A stretch of DNA of 64,000 nt from positions 434,001-498,000 of the forward strand of contig NZ_VTFX01000004.1 of assembly GCF_009192775.1 (NCBI RefSeq), read 5' to 3'. Below the pieces are notes generated by a model that ran no database searches, was not told the origin of the DNA, and was given only the letters and a program-made list of their open reading frames with translations. Below are positions 8,893 to 17,334 of this stretch, one piece after another. The DNA is from Arthrobacter yangruifuii (GTDB lineage: Bacteria > Actinomycetota > Actinomycetes > Actinomycetales > Micrococcaceae). The position numbers were made by a program, and so were the translations under genes. The first letter of the stretch is position 1. The number at the start of each line of letters is the position of its first letter.

Positions 8893-10230
8893 ATGACCGC
8901 GCACATACCCGGCAAGACCGAAGACCAGTCCAGCACCTCACCTGCCGAAGCCGGGGAACCGCCGCAGCCGAAGCCCATTCCTGTACTGGAGGAACCGCGG
9001 GACGGCGTGCCGCTGGTCATTGACTCCCAGCGCGGACTGGAACGCGCCGCCGCCGCGCTGGCCGCGGGGACCGGACCAGCCGGCGTCGACGCCGAGCGTG
9101 CCTCCGGATTCCGCTACGGACAACGTGCGTTCCTGGTCCAGATCCGCCGCGAAGGCGCGGGGACCTGGCTGATTGACCCGGAGGCTTTCGGGGACCTGCG
9201 CATCATCAACGAGGCCCTGTCCGGCGTCGAATGGATCCTGCATGCCGCCACCCAGGACCTGCCCTGCCTCTCGGCCCTGGGCATGTGGCCCGACAAGCTC
9301 TTTGACACCGAGCTCGCCGCCCGCCTGGCCGGGCTGCCCCGCGTGGGCCTCGCCGCCGTCATCGAAAACCTCTTGGGCTTCTCTCTGGCCAAGGAGCATT
9401 CGGCCGCCGACTGGTCCACCCGTCCGCTGCCGGAGCCCTGGCTGCGTTACGCGGCACTCGACGTCGAGGTCCTCGCCGAGCTGCGGATCGAACTCATCCG
9501 GGTGCTGGAAGAAGCCGGGAAGCTGGAACTGGCCGAAGAGGAATTCGAAGCCATCCGCACCGCGCCGCCGGCACCGCCCCGCGTGGACCCGTGGCGCCGC
9601 ACCTCCGGCATGCACCAGCTGCGGGACCGCCGCCAGCTGGCCGCCGTCCGCGAACTCTGGACCGAACGCGAGCACCTGGCTGAACTCCGGGACACCGCGC
9701 CGGGCCGGTTGATCCCCGACTCCGCCATTGTCGCCGCTGCCAGGGCCATGCCCACCACGGTCCCGCAGCTGCTCAAGACGCCCGGTTTCCACGGGCGCGC
9801 CGCCCAGAAGGAAGCCCCGCGCTGGCTGCGGTGCATTTCCGCTGCCCGTTCCACCGAGGACCTGCCTCCGCTGCACATTCCCACCCACGCCCCGCCGCCT
9901 CCCCGCGTCTGGGCCAAGAATGATCCGGCTGCCGCCGCCCGCCTGCAGACCGCCAAGCCGCGGCTCACCGCCCTCGCGGAGCAGCTGAACCTGCCCCTGG
10001 AGAACCTCCTGACGCCGGATCACCTGCGCCGGGTTGCCTGGCGTCCGCCGAGCGAAATCAACCTGGAGACCATCGGCGCCGCCCTGCGCGACCTCGGTGC
10101 CCGTGAGTGGCAGATCCGGGAGACCGCCGCCGTACTCACCGTGGCCTTCCTCGACCCGGACCCGCTGGAGGAAAAGGCGGAGGAGGACAAACCCGCCGGA
10201 GAGCGGCCGGCCCGCGCCCGGCGGCGCTGA
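8893..10230 (+). CDS. HRDC domain ribonuclease D
   Basis: 445 residues. It is a DEDDy 3'-5' exoribonuclease: D66-A-E68 (Exo I), D122 in HAATQDLPCL (Exo II), and Y186 with D190 in YAALDVEVL (Exo III). An HRDC nucleic-acid-binding region follows (about 225-310, MHQLRDRRQLAAVRELWTER), then a helical C-terminal extension typical of actinobacterial members, ending in a basic ARARRR tail. The family trims the 3' ends of tRNA and other stable RNAs. The gene follows DUF3000 as in related genomes and seems to have its own promoter at 8878. Confidence 0.9.
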   Translation: MTAHIPGKTEDQSSTSPAEAGEPPQPKPIPVLEEPRDGVPLVIDSQRGLERAAAALAAGTGPAGVDAERASGFRYGQRAFLVQIRREGAGTWLIDPEAFGDLRIINEALSGVEWILHAATQDLPCLSALGMWPDKLFDTELAARLAGLPRVGLAAVIENLLGFSLAKEHSAADWSTRPLPEPWLRYAALDVEVLAELRIELIRVLEEAGKLELAEEEFEAIRTAPPAPPRVDPWRRTSGMHQLRDRRQLAAVRELWTEREHLAELRDTAPGRLIPDSAIVAAARAMPTTVPQLLKTPGFHGRAAQKEAPRWLRCISAARSTEDLPPLHIPTHAPPPPRVWAKNDPAAAARLQTAKPRLTALAEQLNLPLENLLTPDHLRRVAWRPPSEINLETIGAALRDLGAREWQIRETAAVLTVAFLDPDPLEEKAEEDKPAGERPARARRR

Positions 10231-10288
10231 CCGGGCAGGGCCGCAGCCACTCATTGACAGCACGCAGCGGGCCTGCTGGGATCGGCCC

Positions 10289-10840
10289 GTGCCCAGTCGG
10301 AACGCTTTCCTTACCTTCGTAGTCCACGGGCTGATTCTTGCCGTGCTGTTCGGAGCTTTCGTGGAACCAGGCCTCCCGTTCCTGACGGAAAGGCACTGGT
10401 TCATTCCGTTGCAGTTCCTGGTTCTCGTGCTGGCGACCCGTGCCGGCGCCCGGCGGTCGAAGGCACGTTTCCGGGAACGCGGCGAGTTCGCCTGCCTGCT
10501 TCGGGAAGTACCGGGCGGAGGCGCCGGGATCTCCGGCCGGTGGAAACGCGCCAAGGTCATCCCCTACCACCATCGATTGAGCATCACCGGCCATGCGGCG
10601 GACCGTCCACCGGCATCCCACCTGACGTGGGATGAACCGGTCGAGGAGGGCCTGGTGCAGTTGGAGAATCCGGTCGAGGTTTCCCGGCGTGATCCTTCCC
10701 TGCCGGAGGTGCTCCGGTTCGGGTTCGCATACCCGGTTGCACGGTACTCCGCCGACGGCGCGGTCGTGGAAATAGCGGCCCCGTCAAGGTACTTGGATGC
10801 TGCCCGTGCCGTCGTGCACGGGACGGTGCCGGCGACCTAG
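10289..10840 (+). CDS. Hypothetical two-helix membrane protein
   Basis: 183 residues from GTG 10289. The frame is open upstream but only inside the ribonuclease D gene. Two hydrophobic segments (FLTFVVHGLILAVLFGAF and FIPLQFLVLVLAT) are followed by a basic ARRSKARFRERG loop and a predicted cytoplasmic beta-rich domain of about 120 residues. No strong Shine-Dalgarno precedes the GTG, so the start is uncertain. The stop shares the CTAG at 10837-10840 with the convergent acetyltransferase gene. I do not recognise the family. Confidence 0.6.
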   Translation: MPSRNAFLTFVVHGLILAVLFGAFVEPGLPFLTERHWFIPLQFLVLVLATRAGARRSKARFRERGEFACLLREVPGGGAGISGRWKRAKVIPYHHRLSITGHAADRPPASHLTWDEPVEEGLVQLENPVEVSRRDPSLPEVLRFGFAYPVARYSADGAVVEIAAPSRYLDAARAVVHGTVPAT

Positions 10841-11325
10841 CCGGTAGCTGCCGGCTGGCTCAGGTCCAGTTCAAGCATCAGCGCGTCGGCGGTCTCCCCG
10901 CGCGGATCGATGACGAAGCCGAGCCGCCGGTAGGCGCGCAGGGCGATCGCGTTTCCCTTGACCACCCGCAGCCCTGCGCTGCCGGCGCCTTCAGCGCGTG
11001 CCCGGTCCAGGACCAGCCGGATCAGCTGCTGCGACAGGCCGCGTCCGCGGAACCGCGGGTCGATAATGACCCGGGCAATATGCGCGTGTCCTTCATGGAC
11101 GTAAAGTTCCGCCTGTCCCAGCACCTTCCCGGGCGGGGGCTGGGATTCCAGCACCCATGCCGTAAGTCCGGGTATGTCAGCCAGCTCCGCGAACTGCCTT
11201 TCCGTCGGCGGCCACGCCATCCTCCGGCCGGTGAACATGAGCAGGGCGGCTTCGTCGGGAATCCAGCTGATCAGGGTGTCAATATCGGATGTCCCCCGCC
11301 GGCGGAGGGATGGGGGCACGGGCAT
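10837..11325 (-). CDS. GNAT family N-acetyltransferase
   Basis: 162 residues from the ATG at 11325 (MPVPPSLRRRGTSDID). A longer reading to 11502 exists, but its extra 59 residues are Pro/Arg-rich and unlike the family. The GNAT core is clear: beta4 (YVHEGHAHIARVIIDP), the acetyl-CoA pyrophosphate loop RFRGRGLSQQL (R/Q-x-x-G-x-G/A), and the C-terminal NAIALRAYRRLGF motif. Substrate unknown. It converges on the membrane-protein gene to its left, and its start is about 150 bases from the divergent acetyltransferase at 11474. Confidence 0.85.
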   Translation of the reverse strand: MPVPPSLRRRGTSDIDTLISWIPDEAALLMFTGRRMAWPPTERQFAELADIPGLTAWVLESQPPPGKVLGQAELYVHEGHAHIARVIIDPRFRGRGLSQQLIRLVLDRARAEGAGSAGLRVVKGNAIALRAYRRLGFVIDPRGETADALMLELDLSQPAATG

Positions 11326-11473
11326 GTATGCATTATCGTCCTGCCCGGCGTCCCGGCGTTCCTCCACCCTCCCAGGGTGAGGGCCAGGACCTGCTGGAAC
11401 CATTTCCGGCGGCCCGGAGCATGGAGGCCCTGAGGGGGTTGGGGTGGCTGTCCGGCGAATGCAACAATGACGC

Positions 11474-12019
11474 ATGCCCTTGCTGACGTGCACTCCGGAC
11501 ACGCTTCATCTGGGAAGGTTCACCCTCCGAATCCTGACCGCAGCGGACTGGCGCCTCGAACAGGCTCTGTCCAGGGACGACGACGTCATCCGCTGGACCC
11601 TGTTCCCTCCGGACCTCAGCGATGACCGTGCCCTGCACCGGGTGGAGCGCGCGGCGGAAGCACGTACCGAGAGCCTCCTGGCCCGGTACTCGCTGCGGCA
11701 GGGCGAGGACGTGCTCGGCACAGCGGGGATCTCGTCAACCGCTTACGGCACGCCGGAACTCATGTACGCGCTATTACCTTTCGGGCGGGGCCGGGGTGCC
11801 GCCACGGCGGCGGCACGGGGGCTCAGCGACTGGGCCCTCGGCAGCGGTTTCCCGGAGGTTGGGCTGCGCACCATTTACGGAAACAGCCTCAGCGAGGCGG
11901 TGGCGCGGCGGGCCGGCTTCCATCCCCGGAGGACGGAGCGCCAGCGCCAGCGCGGTGCCCTCGTCAAAATGCTCTATTGGACCCGAACCGCTTCATCCGG
12001 GGCCGTTCGGCCGGGCTAG
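11474..12019 (+). CDS. GNAT family N-acetyltransferase (RimJ/RimL-like)
   Basis: 181 residues. The layout is that of RimJ/RimL-type acetyltransferases: TLRILTAADW near the N-terminus, a central GTAGISS strand, the YALLPFGRGRGAATAAARGL acetyl-CoA loop, and LRTIYGNSLSEAVARRAGFHP near the C-terminus. The substrate may be a protein N-terminus, antibiotic or amino acid and cannot be told. The last four bases overlap the convergent DinB-like gene through a CTAG. Confidence 0.85.
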   Translation: MPLLTCTPDTLHLGRFTLRILTAADWRLEQALSRDDDVIRWTLFPPDLSDDRALHRVERAAEARTESLLARYSLRQGEDVLGTAGISSTAYGTPELMYALLPFGRGRGAATAAARGLSDWALGSGFPEVGLRTIYGNSLSEAVARRAGFHPRRTERQRQRGALVKMLYWTRTASSGAVRPG

Positions 12020-12516
12020 TCTCCGGTGGAGCCGTCCAGCAGCTCGCGCAGAATGTCCAGATGGCCGCAGTGCCGGCTGGTCTCCTCGATCATATGAACA
12101 AGGATCCAGCGGACGCTCTGGCCGGCATTACCGCCCCGGCATCGGTCCGCCAAGTCATAACGCTGCAGGACTTCGCGGGATTTCCTGCAGGCGTCCTCAT
12201 ACTCGGCCAGGAGCCGGACCAGGCTGTCTGACTCAGCGACGCGGAACTCACCGTCGGGATCCTCATCGTTCCAGCGGGTCCTGATGCCCTGCTGTCCATC
12301 AATCCGGCCCCGGAACCAGAAGGACTCGACGTCCGTGAGGTGCTGCACGAGCCCGGAGACCGTAGTCAGGGAAGGCAGCAGTTGTTTGGCGCCGTCGGCG
12401 TCGCTCAGACCGGACGCTTTGAGATGCACTGTGGCGCGGAAGTAGTCCAGGAAACCGACGAGCGTTTCCCGCTCTCCCGCCGTCTCCGGAGGATTGACGC
12501 GGGTGTCTGGTGCCAT
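12016..12516 (-). CDS. DinB family (DUF664-type) protein
   Basis: 166 residues. Four-helix-bundle signature of the DinB/DUF664 group with the metal-binding histidine pattern: H in VQHLTDVESFWF, then VHMIEETSRHCGHLDILREL. Members are metal-dependent, and some are thiol (bacillithiol or mycothiol) S-transferases; in an actinobacterium mycothiol is the likely thiol, which is inference. Stand-alone gene in convergent overlap with the acetyltransferase. Confidence 0.85.
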   Translation of the reverse strand: MAPDTRVNPPETAGERETLVGFLDYFRATVHLKASGLSDADGAKQLLPSLTTVSGLVQHLTDVESFWFRGRIDGQQGIRTRWNDEDPDGEFRVAESDSLVRLLAEYEDACRKSREVLQRYDLADRCRGGNAGQSVRWILVHMIEETSRHCGHLDILRELLDGSTGD

Positions 12517-12696
12517 GGCGCCAATCTAGCCGGTCGCCTGCACGGTTTCCCGGTACGCCACGGATTCGGTATGGCAAGGCACCCGACATCCCGCCCGTCC
12601 GGGCGTCCCGGTACGGTCTTGGTTTATCCCTCGGGAGGGGTTATCGTAGATATCTTGGTTCAGACGCGGGCCTTGGTTTACTCCGTTAGGACAGTC

Positions 12697-12954
12697 ATGA
12701 CCCCGCGCCCCATTCTCTCTGTGGATATCTTCCCGGATTTCTCCGCGATGACGGACAGCACCCTTGAATCCCTGTGTGACCAGGCCTTCGACCAGCTGGA
12801 AGACGGACCCCTGGTAGAGGGACTCCTCGGGTTCTACCTCTCCCTCCAGTCGGAACTCGAAGACCGCCAGTCCGCTGCAGCTTCTCCGGAGCCGGTTTGG
12901 GCGGATCCGGCCCAAGCCGCAGCACAGGTACCCTCCGAGGCGGTCACCGCCTGA
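12697..12954 (+). CDS. Small acidic hypothetical protein
   Basis: 85 residues from ATG 12697, preceded by TTAGGA at 12686-12691. Acidic (many D and E, pI clearly low), with one likely amphipathic helical region (TLESLCDQAFDQLEDGPLVEGLLGFYLSLQSELED) and an Ala/Pro-rich tail. No membrane segment. It ends before a strong bidirectional hairpin. Family not recognised. Confidence 0.55.
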   Translation: MTPRPILSVDIFPDFSAMTDSTLESLCDQAFDQLEDGPLVEGLLGFYLSLQSELEDRQSAAASPEPVWADPAQAAAQVPSEAVTA

Positions 12955-12987
12955 CCGGCCCCGCCGGGTAGCCAGTCCCCGGGAAAC

Positions 12988-13035
12988 AAAACGTCCCGGC
13001 ACCCTGCGTACTGCGCAGGAGTGCCGGGACGTTTT
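12988..13035. terminator. Bidirectional intrinsic terminator
   Basis: 15-bp perfect outer stem (12988-13002 pairs with 13021-13035) with AAAA on one side and TTTT on the other, and an inner 6-bp stem (13003-13008 with 13014-13019). It separates the convergent 12697 and 13051 genes. Confidence 0.9.
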
Positions 13036-13050
13036 CGTTAATGGTGAGGG

Positions 13051-13320
13051 TTAGCGGCGCACCTGGTTGCCCTTGCCGCGGCCGGCAACACCCTCGGCAA
13101 CGCCGATGAGCAGGACCGACGCGATGACGGCAACAATGAAGCCGAGCGTATTCAGCTCCCAGATGTCCCCAGTACCCAGCAGATTCGCAATGACGCCGCC
13201 GATAACCGAACCGACGAGGCCCAGCAGCAAAGTGGCAATAATCCCCAGGTTCTGGCGGCCGGGCTTGATCAGGCGTGCCAAGGCTCCAATGATGAGCCCC
13301 GCAATGATAAATCCGATCAT
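13051..13320 (-). CDS. GlsB/YeaQ/YmgE family stress-response membrane protein
   Basis: 89 residues. The start at ATG 13320 (MIGFIIAGLIIGALARLI) is set by GAAGGGA about 8 bases upstream. Three hydrophobic helices with the family's glycine pattern (GLVGSVIGGVIANLLG, GFIVAVIASVLLIGVAEG). Small integral membrane proteins of this family are often stress induced; molecular role unknown. Shares the bidirectional terminator at 12988-13035. Confidence 0.9.
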   Translation of the reverse strand: MIGFIIAGLIIGALARLIKPGRQNLGIIATLLLGLVGSVIGGVIANLLGTGDIWELNTLGFIVAVIASVLLIGVAEGVAGRGKGNQVRR

Positions 13321-13442
13321 GGTTCTGGTCCCTTCATAGCAGTGCATGCAGGCGGAGCACCGGGCTCCTGCCCATCTCTTCTGCGTTTAATCCTAGACAA
13401 CACCTGCCGAATATCCTAAGCGTACTGTCTATTTGCCGTCGG

Positions 13443-15239
13443 CTATTCGAAGACAGGCACCCCGTCGCGCACCAGGCGCCAGTTGTTGTCCGCGAAGTCC
13501 GCCGGATCCACGGTCCCCTGGGCCACCACGTAGTCGATGAGCAGCTGGCGAATTTCCGTCTGCTGGTTGACCAGCACCGGTGCCGTGGAGATGTGCGGGA
13601 AGTTGCCGCCGCCGGACTGCCGGTAGTTGTTCGTGGCCACGGCAAACCGCTGGGCCGGATCCACCGGAGCACCGTTGAAGCTGAGATTGACGATGCGCTC
13701 CCCCACCGGGCGGCTGATGTCGATGTCATAGTCGACGCCGGACATCATGTCGTAGTTGTAGTCCGGAGTGCCGTTCGCATTGGTCAGCGTCGCAGGGTCC
13801 ACCGGCGCCCCGGGCGCCGACTGGGTGAAGTACTTCGCCGAATACTCGAGGTACTCCTTGACCTGCGCACCCGTCATCTCCACGCCGAAGAGGGTGTTCG
13901 GGAAGACATACAGCCCGGCGAGATCACGGATGGTCACCGGACCGGCGGGGATTTCCGCGGTGCGGCTGAAGGGTGCCACCAGGGAGAGCACCGGCAGGTC
14001 AGCGTTGGGGCCGCCGTCGAGCGCCCGGTCCACGGCCCCGGCCTGGACCGAATTCACGAAGTCCATGACGGCGGTGTCGCGGTACCGGGATTCCTCCGCA
14101 GGCATGGACTCGGTGGCGTTGCCAACCGGAGTATTGACGTAATCGATGACGCGCTGGTGCTGCTCGGCTACCAAGGCGGAGACCACCGGGTCCGGCTCAA
14201 CGGTGTTGGCGTTGAGCAGCGACGACGACGCCGATGTCACGTCCCACTGCCCGCGCACCTTGGTCAGCTCAAAGTCCATGACGGACAGGCGCATGCCCCA
14301 GTTCAGCGGCTCGGTCAGGAGCACACGCTCGCCGGTTGCCTTGTTGGTCACGAAGCGTTCCGGGATTTCCTGGTGGGCATGCCCGACCAGGATGGCGTCG
14401 ATGCCGGGCACCGATTCCGCCAGCTGGGTGGAGGCATTCTCCAGCGGCAGGTCATCCCCGTAGGAGGAGGTCCCGGAGGTTCCCGAGTGGGCGCTGACCA
14501 GAACGACGTCGGCGCCGCGGGCCTTCATCTCCGGTACATACTTCTGTGCCTGCTCCACGATGCCGGGGAACTTCAGCTTTCCTTCGACGTTGTTCTTGTC
14601 CCAGATGGCCACACCGGGATTGGTGAGCCCCAGGACGCCGACCTTGACGGGCTTGTTGCCCTTGGTCTTGACGGTCTTGATGATGTACGGGGTGAACGCA
14701 GGTTTGTCCGTTGCGGCGTCCACCGCATTTGCCCCCAGCAGCGGGAAGTCCAACTGGGATTCGAATTTGCGCAGCGTATCCAGGCCGTAGTTGAATTCGT
14801 GGTTGCCCAGCGCTGCGGCGTCGTAATCCATGGAATTCATTGCCGCGGCCATGGGATGGATTTCCCCGGTCTCGGTGATTGGCTCCGTATTGGCGAAATA
14901 ATCGGTCAGCGACGTGCCCTGGATGGTGTCGCCGGCGTCAATCAGCATGGTTGATTCCGCACCCCGGTCCGCACGCACCGAATCCACCAGGGTGGAAATC
15001 TTCGCCAATCCCACGTCATTGTGCGCGGCGTCGTCATATTCCGCGTTGTTGAAATAGTCCCAGTTCTCGACATAGCCGTGCATATCCGAGGTTCCCATGA
15101 CCGTAACGCTGGTTTTCTGGTCCTTGCCGGCATGCTCCGGCGGCGCAGCCGCCGCGGGTGCCATGGACACGAGTGTAACTGCCACGGCTGCGGTGGCTGC
15201 GGTGGCAGCACCCCGGCGTCGGGCGGATGGATGTATCAA
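13443..15239 (-). CDS. Secreted 5'-nucleotidase / UDP-sugar hydrolase family metallophosphatase
   Basis: 598 residues. The TTG at 15239 is preferred: AAGGAG (15249-15254) lies 9 bases before it, whereas the TTG at 15248 abuts that site. A signal peptide is obvious (ARRRGAATAATAAVAVTLVSMAPAAAA). The calcineurin-like domain shows TSDMHG, LIDAGDTIQGT, LGNHEFNYG, SAHSG and GHAHQE; the C-terminal nucleotidase substrate domain follows (LFGVEMTGAQVKEYLEYSA, ATNNYRQSGGGNFP). The family hydrolyses extracellular nucleotides or 2',3'-cyclic nucleotides to scavenge phosphate and nucleosides. No cell-wall anchor motif seen. Divergent from the M6 protease gene. Confidence 0.9.
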   Translation of the reverse strand: MIHPSARRRGAATAATAAVAVTLVSMAPAAAAPPEHAGKDQKTSVTVMGTSDMHGYVENWDYFNNAEYDDAAHNDVGLAKISTLVDSVRADRGAESTMLIDAGDTIQGTSLTDYFANTEPITETGEIHPMAAAMNSMDYDAAALGNHEFNYGLDTLRKFESQLDFPLLGANAVDAATDKPAFTPYIIKTVKTKGNKPVKVGVLGLTNPGVAIWDKNNVEGKLKFPGIVEQAQKYVPEMKARGADVVLVSAHSGTSGTSSYGDDLPLENASTQLAESVPGIDAILVGHAHQEIPERFVTNKATGERVLLTEPLNWGMRLSVMDFELTKVRGQWDVTSASSSLLNANTVEPDPVVSALVAEQHQRVIDYVNTPVGNATESMPAEESRYRDTAVMDFVNSVQAGAVDRALDGGPNADLPVLSLVAPFSRTAEIPAGPVTIRDLAGLYVFPNTLFGVEMTGAQVKEYLEYSAKYFTQSAPGAPVDPATLTNANGTPDYNYDMMSGVDYDIDISRPVGERIVNLSFNGAPVDPAQRFAVATNNYRQSGGGNFPHISTAPVLVNQQTEIRQLLIDYVVAQGTVDPADFADNNWRLVRDGVPVFE

Positions 15240-15443
15240 GTAAAACAACTCCTTATAGTGCGTGTAAATGTCCCCCAGGCACCTTTACCGGCAACAGGTC
15301 CGGAACGGAAGACCGGCACTGGATTTTCACGTCACTTATCAACGCATTTGAAACAAAACGTATGTCGATTGGCACCCGAGGACCCGTAAAACGTAGCGTA
15401 ATTGCACCTCACTTCCACATCGCACTAAGGGGAAACCTTGAAT

Positions 15444-17258
15444 ATGAACAGCAGGCACCGGAGTTTCCGGTGCGCATTGGCGCTGGCAGTCGGCAGTGCC
15501 GTTGTCCTGTCGCCCGTGGCGGCAGTAGCCGCCCCCTCCGGCACGGTGCCCCTCACCGGCCAGGTCTCGGGTGCCCCGGGGGCGGACGGGAATGCGGCCA
15601 AAGCCGATGACCGTTCCGATCCGGCCGCCGACGCACGGCGTCAGCTGAACCAGCAGGGCATCGAGAAGGTCATCCGGGGCGAGGCACCCGTGCAGACCCG
15701 CGGCGGTTCCAAGGCCGTGCAGGTGGCCCCCGGCCAGTGGGCCGAGTACGGGTTGGAGGACAGCGACCAGATCCTGTCCTTCCTCATCGACTTCGGCGAC
15801 CAGGTGGACCCCCGCTTCCCGGCCGCGCCCGCCGGACCGGAGCACAACTCCATTCCGCAGCCGGACCGCGCGGTGGACAACTCGACCTACTGGGAGCCGG
15901 AGTTTGACCGGCAGCACTATCTGGATATGTTCTTCAATCCGCAGGGTGAGTCACTGAAGACCCTGTATGAGGAAATGTCCAGCGGCCGCTACACCGTCGA
16001 CGGCGACGTCAGCGACTGGGTCACGGTTCCCTACAGCTCGGCCAGCTACGGAGAGACCGAGAGCCAGGAGGACATGACCCGCTTCGTGCAGGACGCCGCC
16101 GATGCCTGGTATGACGCGCAGATCGCTGCGGGCAAGAGCGCTGCCGACATCGACGAGTATCTGGCCGGGTTCGACCAGTGGGACCGTTACGACTACAACA
16201 ACAACGGGAACTTCGATGAGCCGGACGGCTACATCGACCACTTCCAGGCCATCCACGCCGGCGAGGGCGAGGAGGCCGGCGCGGCGTCGTCGGCAATCTG
16301 GTCCCACCGCTGGTCCGTTGGCCAGGCCGGACGGGGCACCGAAGGTCCGGCAACCAACCCCTTCGGCGGCATCCGGATCGGCGACTCAAAGGTCTGGATC
16401 CGCGATTACACCACGGAGCCGGAAAACGGCGGCCTGGGAGTCTTCGCCCACGAGTACGCCCATGACCTCGGCCTTCCGGATCTCTACGACACCAGCGGCG
16501 GCGAAAACGGCACCGGCTTCTGGCCGCTGATGAGCTCCGGTTCGTGGATGAGCCACGGCAAGGACTCGATCGGCACCACCCCCAACCACATGGGGGCCTG
16601 GGAGAAACTGCAGTTGGGCTGGCTGGACTATGACACCGCAACAGCCGGCACAAAATCCACGCACAAGCTCGGCCCGTCCTTCCACGCGACCAAGAAGCAG
16701 CAGGCCCTCGTAGTCACGCTGCCGCGCGATGCCGCCGGCAACGGCCGCTACTACATTGCCGAAAACCGGCAGTACCTGGGCTATGACGCCACCCTGCAGA
16801 CCGGCCCCTACAACTTCGGCTGGGCGGTCAGCACCCCGGACCGGGTGGAGCACTACCCCTACCAGGACGGGCTGCTGGTCACCTACTGGAACGCCGGTCA
16901 GGCGAACAACAACACCCGGCAGCATCCAGGCGCCGGACTGGTCCTTCCGGTGGACGCACGGCCGCAGGCCCTGACGTGGTCCGACGGCACCATTGCCCGC
17001 AACCGCATCCAGAGCTTCGATGCGACCTTCGGCAAGGAGGCCACGGATCCGATTCTCCTGCACCGGGAAACCGCCGCGGGGATGACGACGCTGACGGCAC
17101 CGTCCCGTGCCGCTGTGCCGGTATTCGATGACACGAATCCGAATGCCTACTACGATCCCGCCAATCCCGAGGCGAGCGTGCGGGTGGCAGGAACCGGAAC
17201 GAAGATCACCGTGATCAACAGCAATCCGAAGGGCATGATGACGGTTCGCGTGAACTAG
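15444..17258 (+). CDS. Secreted M6 family (immune inhibitor A-like) metalloprotease
   Basis: 604 residues from ATG 15444; a TTG six bases upstream at 15438 is an alternative, both behind AAGGGGA (15427-15433). The signal peptide (RSFRCALALAVGSAVVLSPVAAVAA) is followed by a pro-region. The zinc site HEYAHDLGLPD begins near residue 336 (HExxHxxGxxD), with the downstream FWPLMSSGSWM segment of M6 enzymes. Shorter than Bacillus InhA (roughly 750-800 residues). Asp/Asn-rich YDYNNNGNFDEPDGYIDH looks like a calcium-binding loop. Secreted protein degradation is likely. Confidence 0.9.
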   Translation: MNSRHRSFRCALALAVGSAVVLSPVAAVAAPSGTVPLTGQVSGAPGADGNAAKADDRSDPAADARRQLNQQGIEKVIRGEAPVQTRGGSKAVQVAPGQWAEYGLEDSDQILSFLIDFGDQVDPRFPAAPAGPEHNSIPQPDRAVDNSTYWEPEFDRQHYLDMFFNPQGESLKTLYEEMSSGRYTVDGDVSDWVTVPYSSASYGETESQEDMTRFVQDAADAWYDAQIAAGKSAADIDEYLAGFDQWDRYDYNNNGNFDEPDGYIDHFQAIHAGEGEEAGAASSAIWSHRWSVGQAGRGTEGPATNPFGGIRIGDSKVWIRDYTTEPENGGLGVFAHEYAHDLGLPDLYDTSGGENGTGFWPLMSSGSWMSHGKDSIGTTPNHMGAWEKLQLGWLDYDTATAGTKSTHKLGPSFHATKKQQALVVTLPRDAAGNGRYYIAENRQYLGYDATLQTGPYNFGWAVSTPDRVEHYPYQDGLLVTYWNAGQANNNTRQHPGAGLVLPVDARPQALTWSDGTIARNRIQSFDATFGKEATDPILLHRETAAGMTTLTAPSRAAVPVFDDTNPNAYYDPANPEASVRVAGTGTKITVINSNPKGMMTVRVN

Positions 17259-17293
17259 GGCCGCCCGTCCCCGACAGCACACCGCGCCACATC

Positions 17294-17330
17294 AACGGCA
17301 GGGTCTCGTATTTTGCGAGGCCCTGCCGTT
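17294..17330. terminator. Bidirectional terminator hairpin
   Basis: 15-bp stem with one G-T pair (17294-17308 with 17316-17330) and a 7-base loop, between the convergent M6 protease and the tandem acetyltransferase genes. Confidence 0.85.
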
Positions 17331-17334
17331 CGTG

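Noticed and set aside
13443-17258. Phage or toxin region (nucleotidase plus M6 protease)
   Set aside because: Both are ordinary secreted scavenging enzymes with standard signal peptides, and no mobility genes are present.
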